A DNA stretch of 64,000 bases from Symbiodinium natans. Its lineage: Eukaryota; Sar; Dinophyceae; Suessiales; Symbiodiniaceae. Location: the NCBI GenBank assembly GCA_905221605.1, contig CAJNDS010000351.1, forward strand, positions 1-64,000. The letters run 5' to 3'. How positions within the stretch are numbered: the first letter of the stretch is position 1; every line of letters starts with the position of its first letter. Positions 12,290 to 24,955 of this stretch are shown here, in pieces. A model generated the notes under the pieces. That model had not been told where the DNA came from. It ran no database searches and saw only the letters and a list, made by a program, of their open reading frames with translations. The position numbers were made by a program, and so were the translations under genes.

Positions 12290-13852
12290 CAAGCTCCATC
12301 TTTCAAGGGGGATTCGGGTGAGATGGATTGGGGCTCCAGGTCCTTGATTTGGCTGTTGGAGCGCAGGGGCAACTGTGATGAACCGAATTTGTCAAACAAC
12401 CCATCAGAAATCAGAAAGTGATGGCCCATAGAGGAATGCCTCTGTGTGCCCAGTCCTTGTTCTCTGTCTTCGCCAGGTTCACCGAGACATTCTGAAGACC
12501 GGTGTGGTTACTAGCTGCCATCTTCACCATGTCATCAGTCTCAGGCTCGATTTTGGAGTCCTGGGAAGCTGATCCCCTATGATTCCAGAGCTTGGCACCT
12601 CAAGCTGTCATCCCCAGAACTAGCTTGATGAGCTCACCAACCATGCCACCTTGTGCGACTAGCTGGTACGCAATGCTGAACGTGACACACACACACAGAG
12701 AGTTTTACTTACTTCCATCCAATATGGGCCTAGGGTTCATAGCCTTTCAGGCACGGTTGAGGCACTGTTTAGGGTTCAATCAGCCTTTTTCCTCCGAGAC
12801 CCCTTCCTAACCCACGCGCCAAGCGTCCACTCGAACAGGAAGGTGGTGTGGGGGACCGGCCTGCCGCAGGCTGCTTTTGGCGCTTGAGGTTTTTCGCGTA
12901 GGGTGCAGGGTTCTTAGGGCTTGGGGTCCCCACCCCCTGCGTTGTGTGTTCATGTGCGGCCATGCTCCTGATTGCTGAACAAACACGTGTTCCTCAACAA
13001 CTCCAAAAAGATCGTTTATTAACACAGCACGGTTGACGAGGAGCAGTTTGCAACACAACTACAGCTTCATCAACAGTTTGCATATGAACCGAACAGATAC
13101 ACACAGTGAACGTCTGCCATCCAATACATCCAATACCGGTTGCCACGCCCATGGTGCGCAACTTTTGCCTCATTTACTCACCAACAGGCAGAGACAAAAT
13201 CTCTTTGCGTTCTCGAGATGTGCAAATGCGAGGCCCTTCGATTCCTCGTTTTCATCCGCGTAGCACGATTCGACCCCTTCGTACCGTTGCCACTTGGAAA
13301 ACTCACGCCAGCGGAGCCTCACAGCTGCTTTCGCTAATGTAGTTCCCAAACGGGTTGCCAAGGATTCTTCAGCGCAGTGCGTTGCGAAATAACCCTCCCC
13401 ACAGCCACCCAGCGTCCCCACACAGAATCTCAGAACCAGCAACTCAGCCCGACTCTTCGGTTGACATTTCAGGCCATGTCAGGCCATTTCAGGATGCGTC
13501 GGCACTGTACAGACATGCAGGCATGGGCTGGCATCGAGTCATCGAGTGCTCTTCAGCGCACTTTGACACACGCGATTTTTTGCTTTGTCTGACTCGGGCT
13601 TTCTCCACTGTGCAATTGAGTGAGCCGGAGTCGTTTGGTGTCGTACTGTTGACCTGCAACGCAGCCAAGGTCCCCCATAAGATGCTTCAGTGTGTGCAAG
13701 AATGCCTGCTCCAGTTCCTGACTGAGGAGGTCTTTGTTTCGGATTCGCTTTGATAGAAGTTGCCACATCTGCGTGTCATAAAGAGCCTGATTCATGAGTC
13801 TCTGCCACACATGTGTGGACGCTATGGAGAGGGCACGCCCCAATCCATCCAT
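12290..13852 (-). CDS. Cluster of host exons, unassigned
   Basis: About 13852-13654 (ALYDTQMWQLLSKRIRNKDL, LEQAFLHTLKHLMGDLG) ends at a CAG/GTCAAC donor. About 13400-13182 (VRLRWREFSKWQRYEGVE, ENAKRFCLCLL) ends at a perfect GTGAGT donor. About 12680-12605 reads SIAYQLVAQGGMVGELIKLV. 12560 to about 12440 (KIEPETDDMVKMAASNHTGL) follows a TTCCCAG acceptor. About 12400-12290 is weaker. Probably one helical, intron-rich protein whose later exons may continue into the 11 and 10 kb clusters. The function is not recognised. Confidence 0.55.
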
Positions 13853-14329
13853 GCCTGACTAGATGTGGTGCAGCATAGACAACCCTAAGCCTTTTGGAGT
13901 TCCTAAGGAGCGTTCCCATAGGAGGATTGCTCTAAGCCAGCGTCCTCCTTGTACCTCTTTGCACGGGAATCAGCCTCAAAAGCGACCTTAAACCCTAAAC
14001 CCTAAACTGGACCTAGACCCGAAATGGCAACAATCCCCATAGCAAGCCCGATCTGGCCGTCTTCATGCCCGCCGCGAGAAAGGAGCAGAGCCTCGGTAAT
14101 CTAGTTGGAGGTCTCATGGGGTCTATGGGGGTTTAGTGTTTGCAAGGGTTTGGGGTTTAAGGGTTTACATAAGGCTCAGGCTTTCAGGTTCCGTTGGGTG
14201 TGCCCAGTGCAGGCTCCGAAGCCGCTCCGAACTTCGAATGTCGAAACGTTCGCGCCTGTAGAATGGAAACGCGCAAGGACCTATATGAGCAAATACCCTT
14301 CAAAATGAAGGTCGAGGAAACATTTATTA

Positions 14330-14725
14330 TTTTTTTCTTGGGTTCCCTTTTCTAAGAGGAAATAGAAGTTTTCCGATTAAGATCTGAAGAAAATAGAGGT
14401 TTCCCGATTAAAATACAAAGGAAATACAGGTTTTACTATTGAAATACAAGGGAAATACTGGGTTTTGCAATTAAAATACAAAGGAAACAAGTTTTTCCGT
14501 TCAAAGGCAGGGGTCTGCCATCAAAAGTGAAAGGATATAGAGGTTTACCATACAAGGCAGAGGAAAAAGAGGGTCTGCCCATTGAATAAACAGAGAAACT
14601 AGAAGTTAGACCATTAACATATCGAGGACATAGAGGTCGGCCTTTAAGGAAATGGAGGTTTTAGAATTAAAGGACACATAGGTTTTTTTTATAAGGACTC
14701 TATCATAGAGTTTTTCTTTAGAGGA
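14330..14725. repeat. Degenerate minisatellite, about 40-45 bp period
   Basis: Repeats of ggaaatagaggttttccgattaaaatacaa and derivatives, A/T-rich. No ORF supported. Confidence 0.75.
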
Positions 14726-14764
14726 TTTCTGAACAAACTTTCGGGTTTACTGATTCCTGTGTTG

Positions 14765-15560
14765 AACTTCCACGCTCGGAAGCAAGCGTGCGCGGCTTAA
14801 AAACAAAGGGGGGGCAGCCCCCCTCGCATTTGCAAACACCATGGTGGGTTTCAAAAAGATTCCTATGCTGCAAAGCAGGCTTGCACGGCTGAAAAACAGC
14901 AGGGGGTTTGGGGGGGGCGCAGCCCCCCCCATTTGCAAACACCATGCTCGCATGATCGGATTCAAAGAGATTCCTATGCTTGAAAGCAGGCTTGCACGTC
15001 TTTGGGGGCCGCAGCTGAAACAGCGGCGGGGTTGGAGGGGGGGGGGGGGGCCCCCCTATTTGCAAACACCATGCTGGCGGATGGGAAAAAAAAAGATTCC
15101 TATGCTTCAAAGCAGGCTTGCAAGCTTCAAAAAACGGGGGGTTTGGGGGGGGGGGGAAGCCCCCCCCCCCGTTTGCAACTTGCACGGCTTAGAAACAGCG
15201 GGGGGCTTGGGGGGTGGGCCGCAGCCGCCCCCCCATTTCACAAGGCTCCCCTGGTGGTTCAGAAGATTCCATGCTTCAAAGCAGGCTTGCATGGCTTTAA
15301 AGGAGCGAGGGGGCTGGGGGGGGGGGCGCACGGCTTTGAAATAGCGGGGGGGTTTGGGGGGTGGGGGGGGGGGGCGCAGACCCCCCCCCCCATGTGCCAA
15401 CACCAGGCTCGCATCATAGGTTTCAATAGGTTTCAAAAAGATTCCTATGCTTCAAATCAGGCTTGCGCGGCTTTAAACAAGCAGGGGGGCTGGGAGGGGG
15501 GGGCGCAGCCCCCCCCCCCCCCCGCATTTGCAAACACGATTCTCGCATGATGGGTTTCCA
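14765..15560. repeat. Tandem array of about 100-150-bp units with paired G and C runs
   Basis: About seven units, each with gattcctatgctt.aaagcaggcttgcacggctt, a run of 6-13 G, cgcag, a run of 6-15 C and catttgcaaacacc. The G and C runs within each unit are complementary and could fold. Long Gly/Pro-rich ORFs on both strands here are artefacts. Confidence 0.88.
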
Positions 15561-15639
15561 AAAATGTATGCACCTGCTTTCAAGCATAAGGTCGAGGGTT
15601 TCGGCATTCGGGTTAAGGGAGTCAGTCTGTATTTCTTTC

Positions 15640-15735
15640 TGTCATTCTTTCTTTCTGTTCTTTCTTTCTTTGTTTCTTTCTTTCTCTCTTTCTCTCTTTC
15701 TTTCTTTTGTCTTCTTTCTTTCTTTCCGTTGGCTG
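15640..15735. repeat. (TTTC)n-type microsatellite
   Basis: Imperfect ttctttctttc tract. Confidence 0.9.
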
Positions 15736-16263
15736 CCTTTAATGCCCTCCCTCCTCCTAGAGCTTGCTAGGGGATAAAAACTCTCTATGTAAGCCTCTAT
15801 TTCCTTTGAACAGGAAACCCTCTATTTCCTTTACATTTTACTAGGAGACCCTCATACAATTACAAGAAAAAAGGTGTTAAAACGCAAAAAAAAAGGGTCA
15901 AAATAATTAGGGGGGCAAAATAAAATCCATGTACAGGTGGATTTAATACGACGGGGAGGTGGTTATCATCCTCTGTGTGGCAAACCCCCAAAATCCCCAA
16001 ATTAACAGGTTGACCTCAGGCCCTAGGGTCGAGCATCTGGTTCTGCTCAGAGCTAGTGTTATTGGGCTTGCTGGAAAGGACTGCTAGTCCTTGACTTGAT
16101 TCCGAAACCCTGAGGCCGAAAAAATGCACCAACCTGACAAAAACCTGATGGGAGCCACGAACACGAATGAAGATACGTATGACGCATGCGGCAACCAAAA
16201 GAGACGCGGTGCACAACACGAGATCCGAACTGAAGTGTGCTATCCGTCTCTCTGTTCTTTTGT

Positions 16264-16690
16264 TCTCTCTCTCTCTCTCTTTTCTATTTGTGTTTATCTC
16301 TTCTTCTTCTTCTTCTTCTTCTTCTTCTTCTTCTTCTTCTTCTTCTTCTTCTTCTACCGGGCATGGAGGACAGGGCAGAAGTCCCTGAACCTCCGCTTGT
16401 GTTTATCTCTCTCTCTCTCGCTCTATTGTCTGTCTCTCCCGATCTCTTCTCTCTGTCTCTCATCTCTCCTCTCCCTCTCTCATTCATGAAGAGGGTGGCC
16501 GTTCTCAATTCTCTCGCTCTCACTCTTCTCTCTCTCTCTCTCGCTCTCTCTTGTTTCTCTCTCTCTTGTTTCTCTCTCTCTTGTTTCTCTCTCTCTCTCT
16601 CTTGTTTCTCTCTCTCTTGTTTCTCTCTCTCTCTTGTTTCTCTCTTTCTCTGTCTCTCTCGCTCTCTATCTCTCTCTCTCTCTCTCTCGC
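16264..16690. repeat. (TTC)n followed by (TC)n and TTGTTTCTCTC repeats
   Basis: A pure ctt triplet tract at about 16298-16355, and CT-rich repeats with a ttgtttctctctctc unit at 16550-16640. ORFs encoding poly-Phe, Leu-Ser or Arg-Glu are repeat artefacts. Confidence 0.92.
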
Positions 16691-16691
16691 A

Positions 16692-17380
16692 CATAGTAAG
16701 CGAAGACGCGCCAATGATTATGCAAAACCAACTGCATATAGATCACAGAGTAAGCGATTATGCACCCATAAGCAAAACAACCGCACAGTAAGCGAAGACG
16801 CACCAATAAGCAGAACAAGCGCATCTAGAGCACCACACATAGAAAGCGAAGACGTGCCAGCAAGCAAAACAACAGCACATAGCAGGCAAGAATCGAAGAA
16901 CGGACCAACAAGCAAAACAACCGCCCATAGTAAGCAAAGAAGCACCAATAACAAGCAAAAACAAGCACATATAATTGGAGCGAAGACACGCCAACAAGCA
17001 AAACAAACGCTCATTAAGTGAAGACACACCAGTAAGCAAAGCGAAGACACACGAATAAACAGAACAACCGCACGTAATAAGCGACATTACACCGATAAGC
17101 AAAACAACACTAATAAGCAAAACAACCGCACATAGTAAGCGAAGACGCACCGATAAGCAAATCAACTGCATGTAGATCATATGGTATGCGAAGACGCACT
17201 AGTAAGCAAAACAACCACGCGTAGCAAGCGAAGATGCACCAATAAGCGCATGTAGAGCGAAGAGGCAACACTAAGCAAAACAATTGCATATCGTGAGCGA
17301 AGACGCGCCAACTGGCCAAACAAGCGCACAGTAAGTCAAGACACACCAGCAAGCAAATCGAAGACGCACCCATAAGATGT
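16692..17380. repeat. Degenerate tandem array, about 35-42-bp units
   Basis: Units resemble agtaagcgaagacgcaccaataagcaaaacaaccgcacat with varying spacing. Both strands are open over long distances because stops are missing from the unit, but the ORFs are repeats of one short peptide. Confidence 0.85.
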
Positions 17381-17518
17381 ACCTCATCCTCGTGAGTGTC
17401 TGCACTTTGAGCAACCATACTCTAAAAGTTACCACGAGGATGACGCACCTCCAAAGATGTGCAAAAGCCCCATCCTTGTAACTGTTTGCCATGTTTTCTG
17501 GCATGCCAGGACAGAAAC

Positions 17519-17930
17519 TATGACTGAACATGTGCCAAAATGCTGGACTCTCTCAAGTACAGCTCGATCGGTGCTGCCATTCCGTGAACGCTTGTGAACG
17601 CTTTCGACCGCTTTGCAAACACAAAACGGGCAGTTTCCGGAACCTCCCCAACCCCTGGAACCCCACCTCTTGAAACGGGAACCCTTCTGCTTCGCACTCG
17701 AGAAAGAACACCCCAAGCGAACCCCCACAGGCGGACTTGTGGCCCGCACCATAGGTTCCATAGGTTCCATTGGATAGATTGCTTCATTGAATGAGAAAAG
17801 AAGGGGGGGACGAAAAGGGATGGCTGCAGTACTCCTCTGAGCCTGCGAGCATGCATCTTGTTGCAGAAATGAATTCTGTGTTGCGAGTGGCAGCCCATGA
17901 ACTCCATGCCGCGTGTGGCACTCTCTCAAA
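17519..17930 (-). CDS. Two possible host exons
   Basis: About 17645-17519 reads ARFVFAKRSKAFTSVHGMAA and ELYLRESSILAHVQS followed by a stop, with consistent codon bias, and may be a terminal exon. About 17930-17820 (HTRHGVHGLPLATQNSF) is weaker. Not recognised. Confidence 0.42.
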
Positions 17931-18145
17931 ACCCTATAAACACATTTTGAATCGGTACATGCGGGCGACATCCTGGTCTAGTCACAGTCTAGTCTCTAAA
18001 GCATTCTAAACATGCTATGTATACAATAAAATTCACAAACAATCACATTCGATTGCATATACATATATGTATATATGTTCACTACTTGGCGGCCACCGCG
18101 CAGGCTTCTCAGGCTTTTTGTATAAGTATTATACTTTCTTTGTGT

Positions 18146-18206
<61 letters not shown>

Positions 18207-18320
18207 CAGAGAGGCAGAGGGACAGAGAGACAGTTAGACAGAGAGACAGAGATTGAGAGAGAAACAGATGCGTATATATATATATATATGTACATATACA
18301 TACATACATATATGTAGCTA
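18146..18320. repeat. (GA)n and (TA)n microsatellites
   Basis: GA tract with CAGA interruptions to about 18260, then a short ta tract and atacatacatat to 18315. Confidence 0.92.
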
Positions 18321-18474
18321 GGCTGACTCTGAATATCTAGCCTCTGAAACAAAGAGCAGGCTGGCGCTTTTCCGAATTTTCTGCCAGCATTGATCCTTGA
18401 CCATCGATTCGTGTCCAACGAGCATACGACGCGACGGTAGGATTCTGCAGAAGTGGCCGGGGGGGGGGGGGGAG

Positions 18475-18584
18475 TTGAGCATACACGCTTTTGGACCCTG
18501 AACAACCAAGGCCACGTTCACATCTGCGCCCGCCATGTAGACCTTGGGTGCTTGCAGATTGAGGGCTGACTCTTCCAGGTGTCT
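18475..18584 (-). CDS. Possible host exon
   Basis: An open segment after a TTTTAAG acceptor-like site reads RHLEESALNLQAPKVYMAGA and ADVNVALVVQGPKACMLN, then runs into a poly-C tract. A following segment (HESMVKDQCWQKIRKSA, about 18455-18355) may be the next exon. Good amphipathic helix; no family recognised. Confidence 0.42.
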
Positions 18585-19225
18585 TAAAAGAGCAGCCTCA
18601 GGTCGTATAAGGTAGAAGTAATACAGTTTCAGTTTATACGGTGTCGGCGTTTGGGTTTAAGGGACATTGCTAAGTTCTCCTTATATCAAATATCCTTGGA
18701 AAAGCCCTCTATATTGTCCGCTATATAACCCCTTGAAGGAATTTAGACTAATTTAGAAAAGAGTAAGAGGCACATATAGAGCTTAGATCGAGGTCGCAAA
18801 CTGTGTGAGTCGGCACATTCTGCTGCAAACGATTCGTACGAACCCTAAACATGCTCGGGGATGGAGGCTAAGATCGTTTTGGGGTGAAGATTCAGTTTTT
18901 TGTCTTGGGTTTTAGGGTTGAAGTTTAAGGCTTGGTCGTGGAGAGAGGCTCTTAGTGTGGTCCTACAGCAGTTGAGGCTTTTGGTGCTGGGGTTTAGAGT
19001 CTAGATTTTCGGGCATGCCCAGATGCAAAGTGCTGTGACCTGCTGGCGAAATCCTATTCGCAAGATGGATTTCGGCACTCGTTGGTGTCACTGATGGGAA
19101 TTCCCCAAACAATAAACCTTCTAAGCCCCATGTTGCAGTTCACCAACCTTCTCCCCTACGTTCCCGCAAGGACCCTTCATAATGGACTCCCCTGACCTTG
19201 GGCTGTAGGATCCCAGGGGCCTCAC

Positions 19226-22200
19226 GGGCAAAGGACGCCAGTCGTCAAGACGTCATCCTTCTGGAAGTCGTTGTTGGCATGGACAGTCCTGTGGCCATAG
19301 ATGGCGGTGCCCTTGAGCTCTTCAAAACGGGGTGCCGCCTGCATCCACAGCGACATGGAACCTCTCCAGATCGCCTGGCCTTTGCGGCACTGGGTCATGA
19401 AGTCCCTCCGAGCTCCACCACTACTCAAGGAGCGAAGACCGCTCACAGGGTAGTTGGCTGTTGCCAGCTCGGTTCCGAAGGAGCGACCATCAGAAGTTAT
19501 CGCATCGGCCTTGAGGGTGAAGATGTCCTGCGTAATGGATAGGTCAGAGACATCCACCTCGTTCTTGCCAGCGCGGATGACGAAGGTATGCACATATGGC
19601 AGTGTCACACTATATGACGAAATGACCTCGCCATCCATCAGCACAATGAACAAGCCATCTTGAAATGCGATCTCCCAGCGGTGCCATTGTCCCCTGGTCC
19701 ACGGAGTCTTGGCGATACTGATCTCGGGCTTGCCATGGCCATGGGCCTCCTTCGTGAAAAGGGGACCAGCAGCCACAATGTTTCCGTGCACGCCAATATC
19801 AAAATAATTGTGGGTGCCGACAGAGTTGAAAATGTCAAAAGAAGGCCCATAAAAGTGACCATCTGCCATCATCTTTTTCTCCTTGTTCATCCGCATGTAG
19901 AACTTGAGGACCCAATCTTGCGTGTTGGGGTAGACTGAAATCTTGCCGGCATCTCCCGCGCATCTCATGTACGAGAGTCTCCGGTAGCAATTGGAAGTGA
20001 ATAGATCGCGAGCGTTGTCCGGCCTCAGGATTGCCTTGATAAGGAATAATAAAAGGGGGAAGGCTGGGAAACCATTGCCTCCCTTAGTCTAAACTCGATG
20101 CCTCGGCAGCGTCACAGCTTGCTCGCCAGAGTCAGCCTTGGTGACCTCGAAGTAGAATGATCGCAGAATGGGCTGGTCGACGGTCAGGACCTGCGAAGAA
20201 GTCTCGGACGCAGTCTTGGAGAGAATACTCGCAAATCTCTACAGAAGAGTCCTAACACGGACGCATCCACAGCACGGCATTCGAACAGAGACTCTTTGAG
20301 CGCATTCCTGCGGGTCATATATAGTCCCGAACATGGAGCTAGAGCTATCAGAAGGCTGAGCAACGAAAGCTGCTTAGAAAATGGACCCCAACACGAGCCT
20401 GGTTGCCCTCTTGCACGTCGAAATCCAAGGTTACGGGAAACTCGTCAGATGTCGTGTCGCCGGGGGATGCCTGGACAATAGTGGCATGGTAAAAAAACGA
20501 CACTGTCATGTACAACATCTTTGAGACTATGAGGAACAATGGGTCGAAGATGGGGGTCGAAGCACAACAAGCTCCACTTGCTCACAGCTTTCTCCTCATG
20601 CTCACGGTTTTGGGTCTTCTCCTTCAGTAGCTGTTGAAGGTCTTATGTTCCAAGAGTGTTCCAAGGAAGGGCGCAGCCGCCGCGGCATTCACTGACATAT
20701 TGGAGGCATGCTCTGATGGCTAGCGCTTGTGGGGAGGTGTAGACATAGCAAGTAGGAGGAGGGTGCAGTATAGCGAAGTGGTGAGCCAACTTCAACTAGT
20801 CCAACATGCGCATCGAAGATTCAGTTGTCGCTGGTGCCCCTGTAAGTTCTTAATTGCTATGGCTTGCGACTGGATCTTGTGCGGGGCTCCTGGTTGAACT
20901 CTTGCCACCCCATACCCGGCCTGACTCTTGCGGATGAAGACGTTGAGTCCCTCGTGAAGGTCGCCAAGGTCTCCCGACGTACACCATGGATCCACGCTGC
21001 CCCTGGGATTTCGGGAGTCGGCTTGGGCTTTTCGGGTTCTGGTCTCAGGGTTTGACGTGCCAGATGCATTTTGCCAAACCTCCACGGAAACCCAGCCCAA
21101 CGCAACACACACAGTAAAGCACCCTGCCATGCAGCGCCACACACACAGAGGATAAGAACAAAAAGCTGCTCACTTGAGATTGGCCGCCCTATGTAGAGCA
21201 CGTCGCAGTGACGATCGTTTGTGTGGCCCTTGGCCTCGTCGTGATGATAGTGACCTCTAAACGAGATCCATGGGTCTTCCGGAGAACCGCTCCGTCGGAC
21301 CATCACCGCATCGTAAGGCACATCGGAGATGTGAGACTTGAGGATCTGGCGGGGCTCGTGGTGATGATACCAGTTGTCCGCTCCAATCACCTGAGTCTTC
21401 TTCATGACCATCCACTTTTGACAGTCGCCCGTAGCAAAGAGGAACTCGTCGAAGTCCTCGTTGCCGCTGTTCGCATTCCACTGCTTGGTGAAGGCGCCTC
21501 CCTTGGGATCCCTGTGAGGCGTACCCGCTGCGGGCGCCGACCCTTCCAAGAAGTCTCGTTCAGGGAAAGACTTGCCGGTCGAGCGGCGCACGAGCTGCCA
21601 GTCGGCACCAACCTTATCGCTGCAGGTGGTGGCGTCCCCGGTCGGCACGGCCTAGCAAGAGCAACAGTGGCAGGACAGAGTGGAGGCGGCTTTTCCGTGG
21701 CTGGAAAGTCGACTGTCCTCGACCTCTTCGTGTTCTGAGAGAGGGTGTTTCACCGTCTTCGCTTTCTCTTGGGTGTGGTGTGTTGTTCTTTGCTGTGTTG
21801 CTCCTCCGGTAGTTAGACCGTCTCACCTCGTCGCAATAGACCGCCCACTGTGCTGCTGATGTGGTAAAGGGGCGTCCGCTTTCAAAAAAACAGCTGGAAA
21901 GTCGACTGTTGTGGTGCAGACGTAGTACGCCGCGGTATTTGCGATGGTTTTGAACCATACAAATTCGGGGACGGTTTTGGAACCATTCGGGACCATGGTG
22001 TTTGAGATGCTTTTCCAGCCACGGAAGCTCGGGTGTCCGCGGTGAAGTACATTTGTACTACAAAAGTTGATTTTCCAGCCACGGAAGCTCCGGGTGTCCA
22101 TGGTCCCCCAATTCCTGGGAAATATCGTGGGACTGGAATGTGAATCCATGAGAGGAGCGGCGGCGCTGTTTGTTCCTGAATCGGGCCTGAGGGGGGCTTT

Positions 22201-23373
22201 CTGGTGCCAGCTACGTTTGAGGCGGGGCGTGCAGCGTGTGTTGTGTGCTTCCGACCTTGCACATCTCACGAGCGCTGCTCGCCCCATCATCCGCTTTAGG
22301 GTTTGGGGATGTTTGGGGTGTCGGGTGGGAGCAGGGATGAGAGCCTCAGCGAACCCCGCCTGACTTTTGCGAGTGAAGACGTTGAGTCCCTCGTGAAGGT
22401 CACCAAGGTCTCCCGTCGTACACCACGGATCGGCGTTGTTTCTTGGATCCGGAGATTGGACTTGTGAATAACACGTTAGGGATGCCAGTTTTGTAGGGTG
22501 CTCAGGGTGCACACCCTATACACCCTACTCTTCTTGCAGCACATGCGGACAGCTGCTTACCCGAAATGCTGACTACGAGACTGGACAGGAAGAATGGTGA
22601 CCCATCCATTTCAGCCTGGCCGCCCTACGTAGAGCACGTCGCAGTGACGATCGTTTGTGTGGCCCTTGGCCTCGTCGTGATGATAGTGACCTCTAAACGA
22701 GACCCAGGGGTCTTCCCCATGACCCCCTCGTCGGACCATCACCGCTTCGTACGGCACATCGGAGGTGTGGGACTTCAGGATCTGGCGGGGCTCGTTGTGA
22801 TGATACCAGTTGTTCGCTCCAATCACCTGAGGCTTCTTCATGACCATCCACTTTTGACAGTCGCCCGTGGCAAAGAGGAACTCGTCGAAGTCCTCGTTGC
22901 CGCTGTTCGCGTTCCACCGCTTGGTGAAGGCGGCTCCCAGCGGATCCCTGTGAGGCGTACCCGACGCGGGCGCAGACCCTTCCAACTGGTCCGTATAGGG
23001 GAAAGACTTGCCGGTCGAGCGGCGCACGAGCTGCCAGCCGGCACCAACCCTATCGCTGCAGGTGGTGGCGTCCCCGGTCTGTTGGGCCTGCAGCAGGTTA
23101 GGAGGTATAGGGACTATGGCTCACGCAGCACTTTCTCGCGACGCTGGCGCTGGCACAAGATTCAGCCGCAGCATAAGACTACAAAGACATTTGGAGAATA
23201 GCAGGGCTGGTGCTGGTCTGCCCTCCGCCTTGAGAACTGCCTTGATCTCGTTTCCGTTGACTGTCACCGATGTGGTGCCGCTGCGCTCGGGCGTGTTCCG
23301 CGTGATGAAAGAGATCCGACCTCTCCCGCTGATGGGGCCTTCGTGAAGCATGCCAAAGGCTAGGATATGCTCG
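19226..23373 (-). CDS. Multi-exon host gene with tandemly duplicated two-exon module and LamG-like exon
   Basis: Proposed exons: about 23373-23205 (GRISFITRNTPERSGTTSVT), 23087-22617, 22440-22355, 21651-21174, 20996-20916, 20470 to about 20375 (SDEFPVTLDFDVQEGNQARV), 20214-20095 and 20034-19226. The pairs 23087/22440 and 21651/20996 are duplicates: the first exon carries GDATTCSD, FDEFLFATGDCQKWMVMKK and SFRGHYHHDEAKGHTNDRHC; the second DPWCT.GDLGDLHEGLNVF. Acceptors are clear (TGCAG, GCTAG, GGCAG, TCAAG). The last exon (269 codons) is beta-rich with WTRGQWHRWEIAFQDGLFIV and DGEVISSYSV, resembling laminin-G/concanavalin-like sandwich domains. Paired Cys and His-rich loops suggest an extracellular protein. 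The module family is not recognised, and transcript continuity is inferred. Confidence 0.7.
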
Positions 23374-24094
23374 GATGACCCTCTGCGACTCCGTGAAGCA
23401 TGATCCTCTAATACCCTCAACGACTCCACGATTGGACGTGATGCTCGTGATGCCCCGACGGCTGTCACAGGCTTGTCACTGGAGGGTGCACGGCGCTAGG
23501 TTACTAAAATCACAGGGATTTGCTCCTAGGGTCCTATGGCCAGTCAAATTTCCCAAGCGACTCCCCCTACCCGCGTCCCCCGACCCCTACGGTTGCATGG
23601 GTCCGTCGTCCAAGAGGCTGAAGAATGTCCGGGTGAGGCTCATCGGTTCCTGGAGGACACGCTCAGCCAAAAATGCGGAAAACCCATTCCTGGTAGGTGT
23701 GAGATTGCACATTCGGTGGCGTTAGACAGCTGGTGGAGCCTCAGCAGCACTTGCCGCAGGATCTGGGAATCACAGCCTGTGGGTTTAGAGCCTATAGGAT
23801 GCAAGCCCCGATGTCCTCATCTGGCAAGTAGATCCTGTCACCGAGCCTGGGCATTTTTAGGGCATGGCCTTGAGGTGAAACCTCCTGATACCTCCTGACC
23901 GGCGCAACAGAGACCTGTATCTGAATAGACCCACACACACGCCGCCCATGCTCCCCACTCCCTGCTCACAACCTCAAGCATGTTGGCAGATTGAAAGCGC
24001 AGGACAAACAGCCACCCTTAAACCCTCGACCGTAAACATCCCTAAATCCTGTTGAGTTTGAGGCACGCGAGAGATCGCGAGAGAATCCCGGGCT

Positions 24095-24225
24095 CAAGGT
24101 GAGGGATCGTTCCATACACGGATCAGATTCAGATAGATACGAGTGGAGCCTCTTGAAAGCCCCGACTAGGTTACCTTGTGGAGCCACGTGGTAAACTCCA
24201 TTAAGAGCATGAGCCCACATGCACC
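24095..24225 (-). CDS. Possible host exon
   Basis: The open minus frame reads MWAHALNGVYHVAPQGNLVG and KRLHSYLSESDPCMERSL. Plausible composition, but no firm splice site was assigned. Not recognised. Confidence 0.35.
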
Positions 24226-24955
24226 CTAAAACCTGCACCCACTTCGGACACCCAAGCTTCATTTCCCTGGCCTTACACTTTAAACCGCAACCTTACCTCA
24301 CTCTCCACCTTTCAAGCCTTGCACGGTAACCCGAGCTCACTGAAACTTCATCCTTGAACTGCCATCAAAGCAGCTTCCAGTTGCCACTTGCCTGCGCCTA
24401 CGCCATGTGGCGGGTTGTGATAAATAGGGTATATTATTGTGTTTTTATAGGGTTTAGTGTGGGTTTATAGGCTGTAATGTTGCACTGACTCTAGTATTGA
24501 CAAGGTCTAGAATCACAAGTATCGAAAACTTTTTCTGCGACATCAGTTTGTTTGGGTGACCCGCTATTATCATAAGTTGTGTTTCCGCATGTTGTTTTTG
24601 CAAAGGGTTTGTGGGGGCCAAGCCCGACGGACTTGAATAAATTCGCTGCGTCACCCTCTATAATAAACGGGCCCGGGGGGGGGGTCCTTAGCAAGGCAGG
24701 AAAGCTTCAGGCCTTAAGGTCCTCAAAGCTTGAGGCCCCGTCTCCGCCCCAAGGGGGGGGGGGGGGGGGTCCGCGCCAGGTATTTATAGAGGGTCCAAAT
24801 TTGTTTAAGACAGTGCAACATTCGGGCATTAGTATAAGTTCATGGGATATAGGGTTTTAGTTTTACTTCCTGTCTCTAGAGACAGATGAGCGCATCCGCC
24901 AAGCGAGCATGTCATCAAAACACGGCGTTGGGTACTGCACCAAACCCCAACTCAC

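Noticed and set aside
14718-15777. Long Gly/Pro-rich ORFs on both strands
   Set aside because: Products of the G-run/C-run array and CT-rich tracts, not conserved protein sequence.
16124-17180. Several long ORFs (poly-Phe/Ser/Leu or Arg-Glu, and Cys/Leu/Val-rich)
   Set aside because: Translations of microsatellites and of a short tandem unit.
23536-23898. 120-codon plus ORF
   Set aside because: Both strands look weakly coding here and no splice or family evidence decides; left unannotated.
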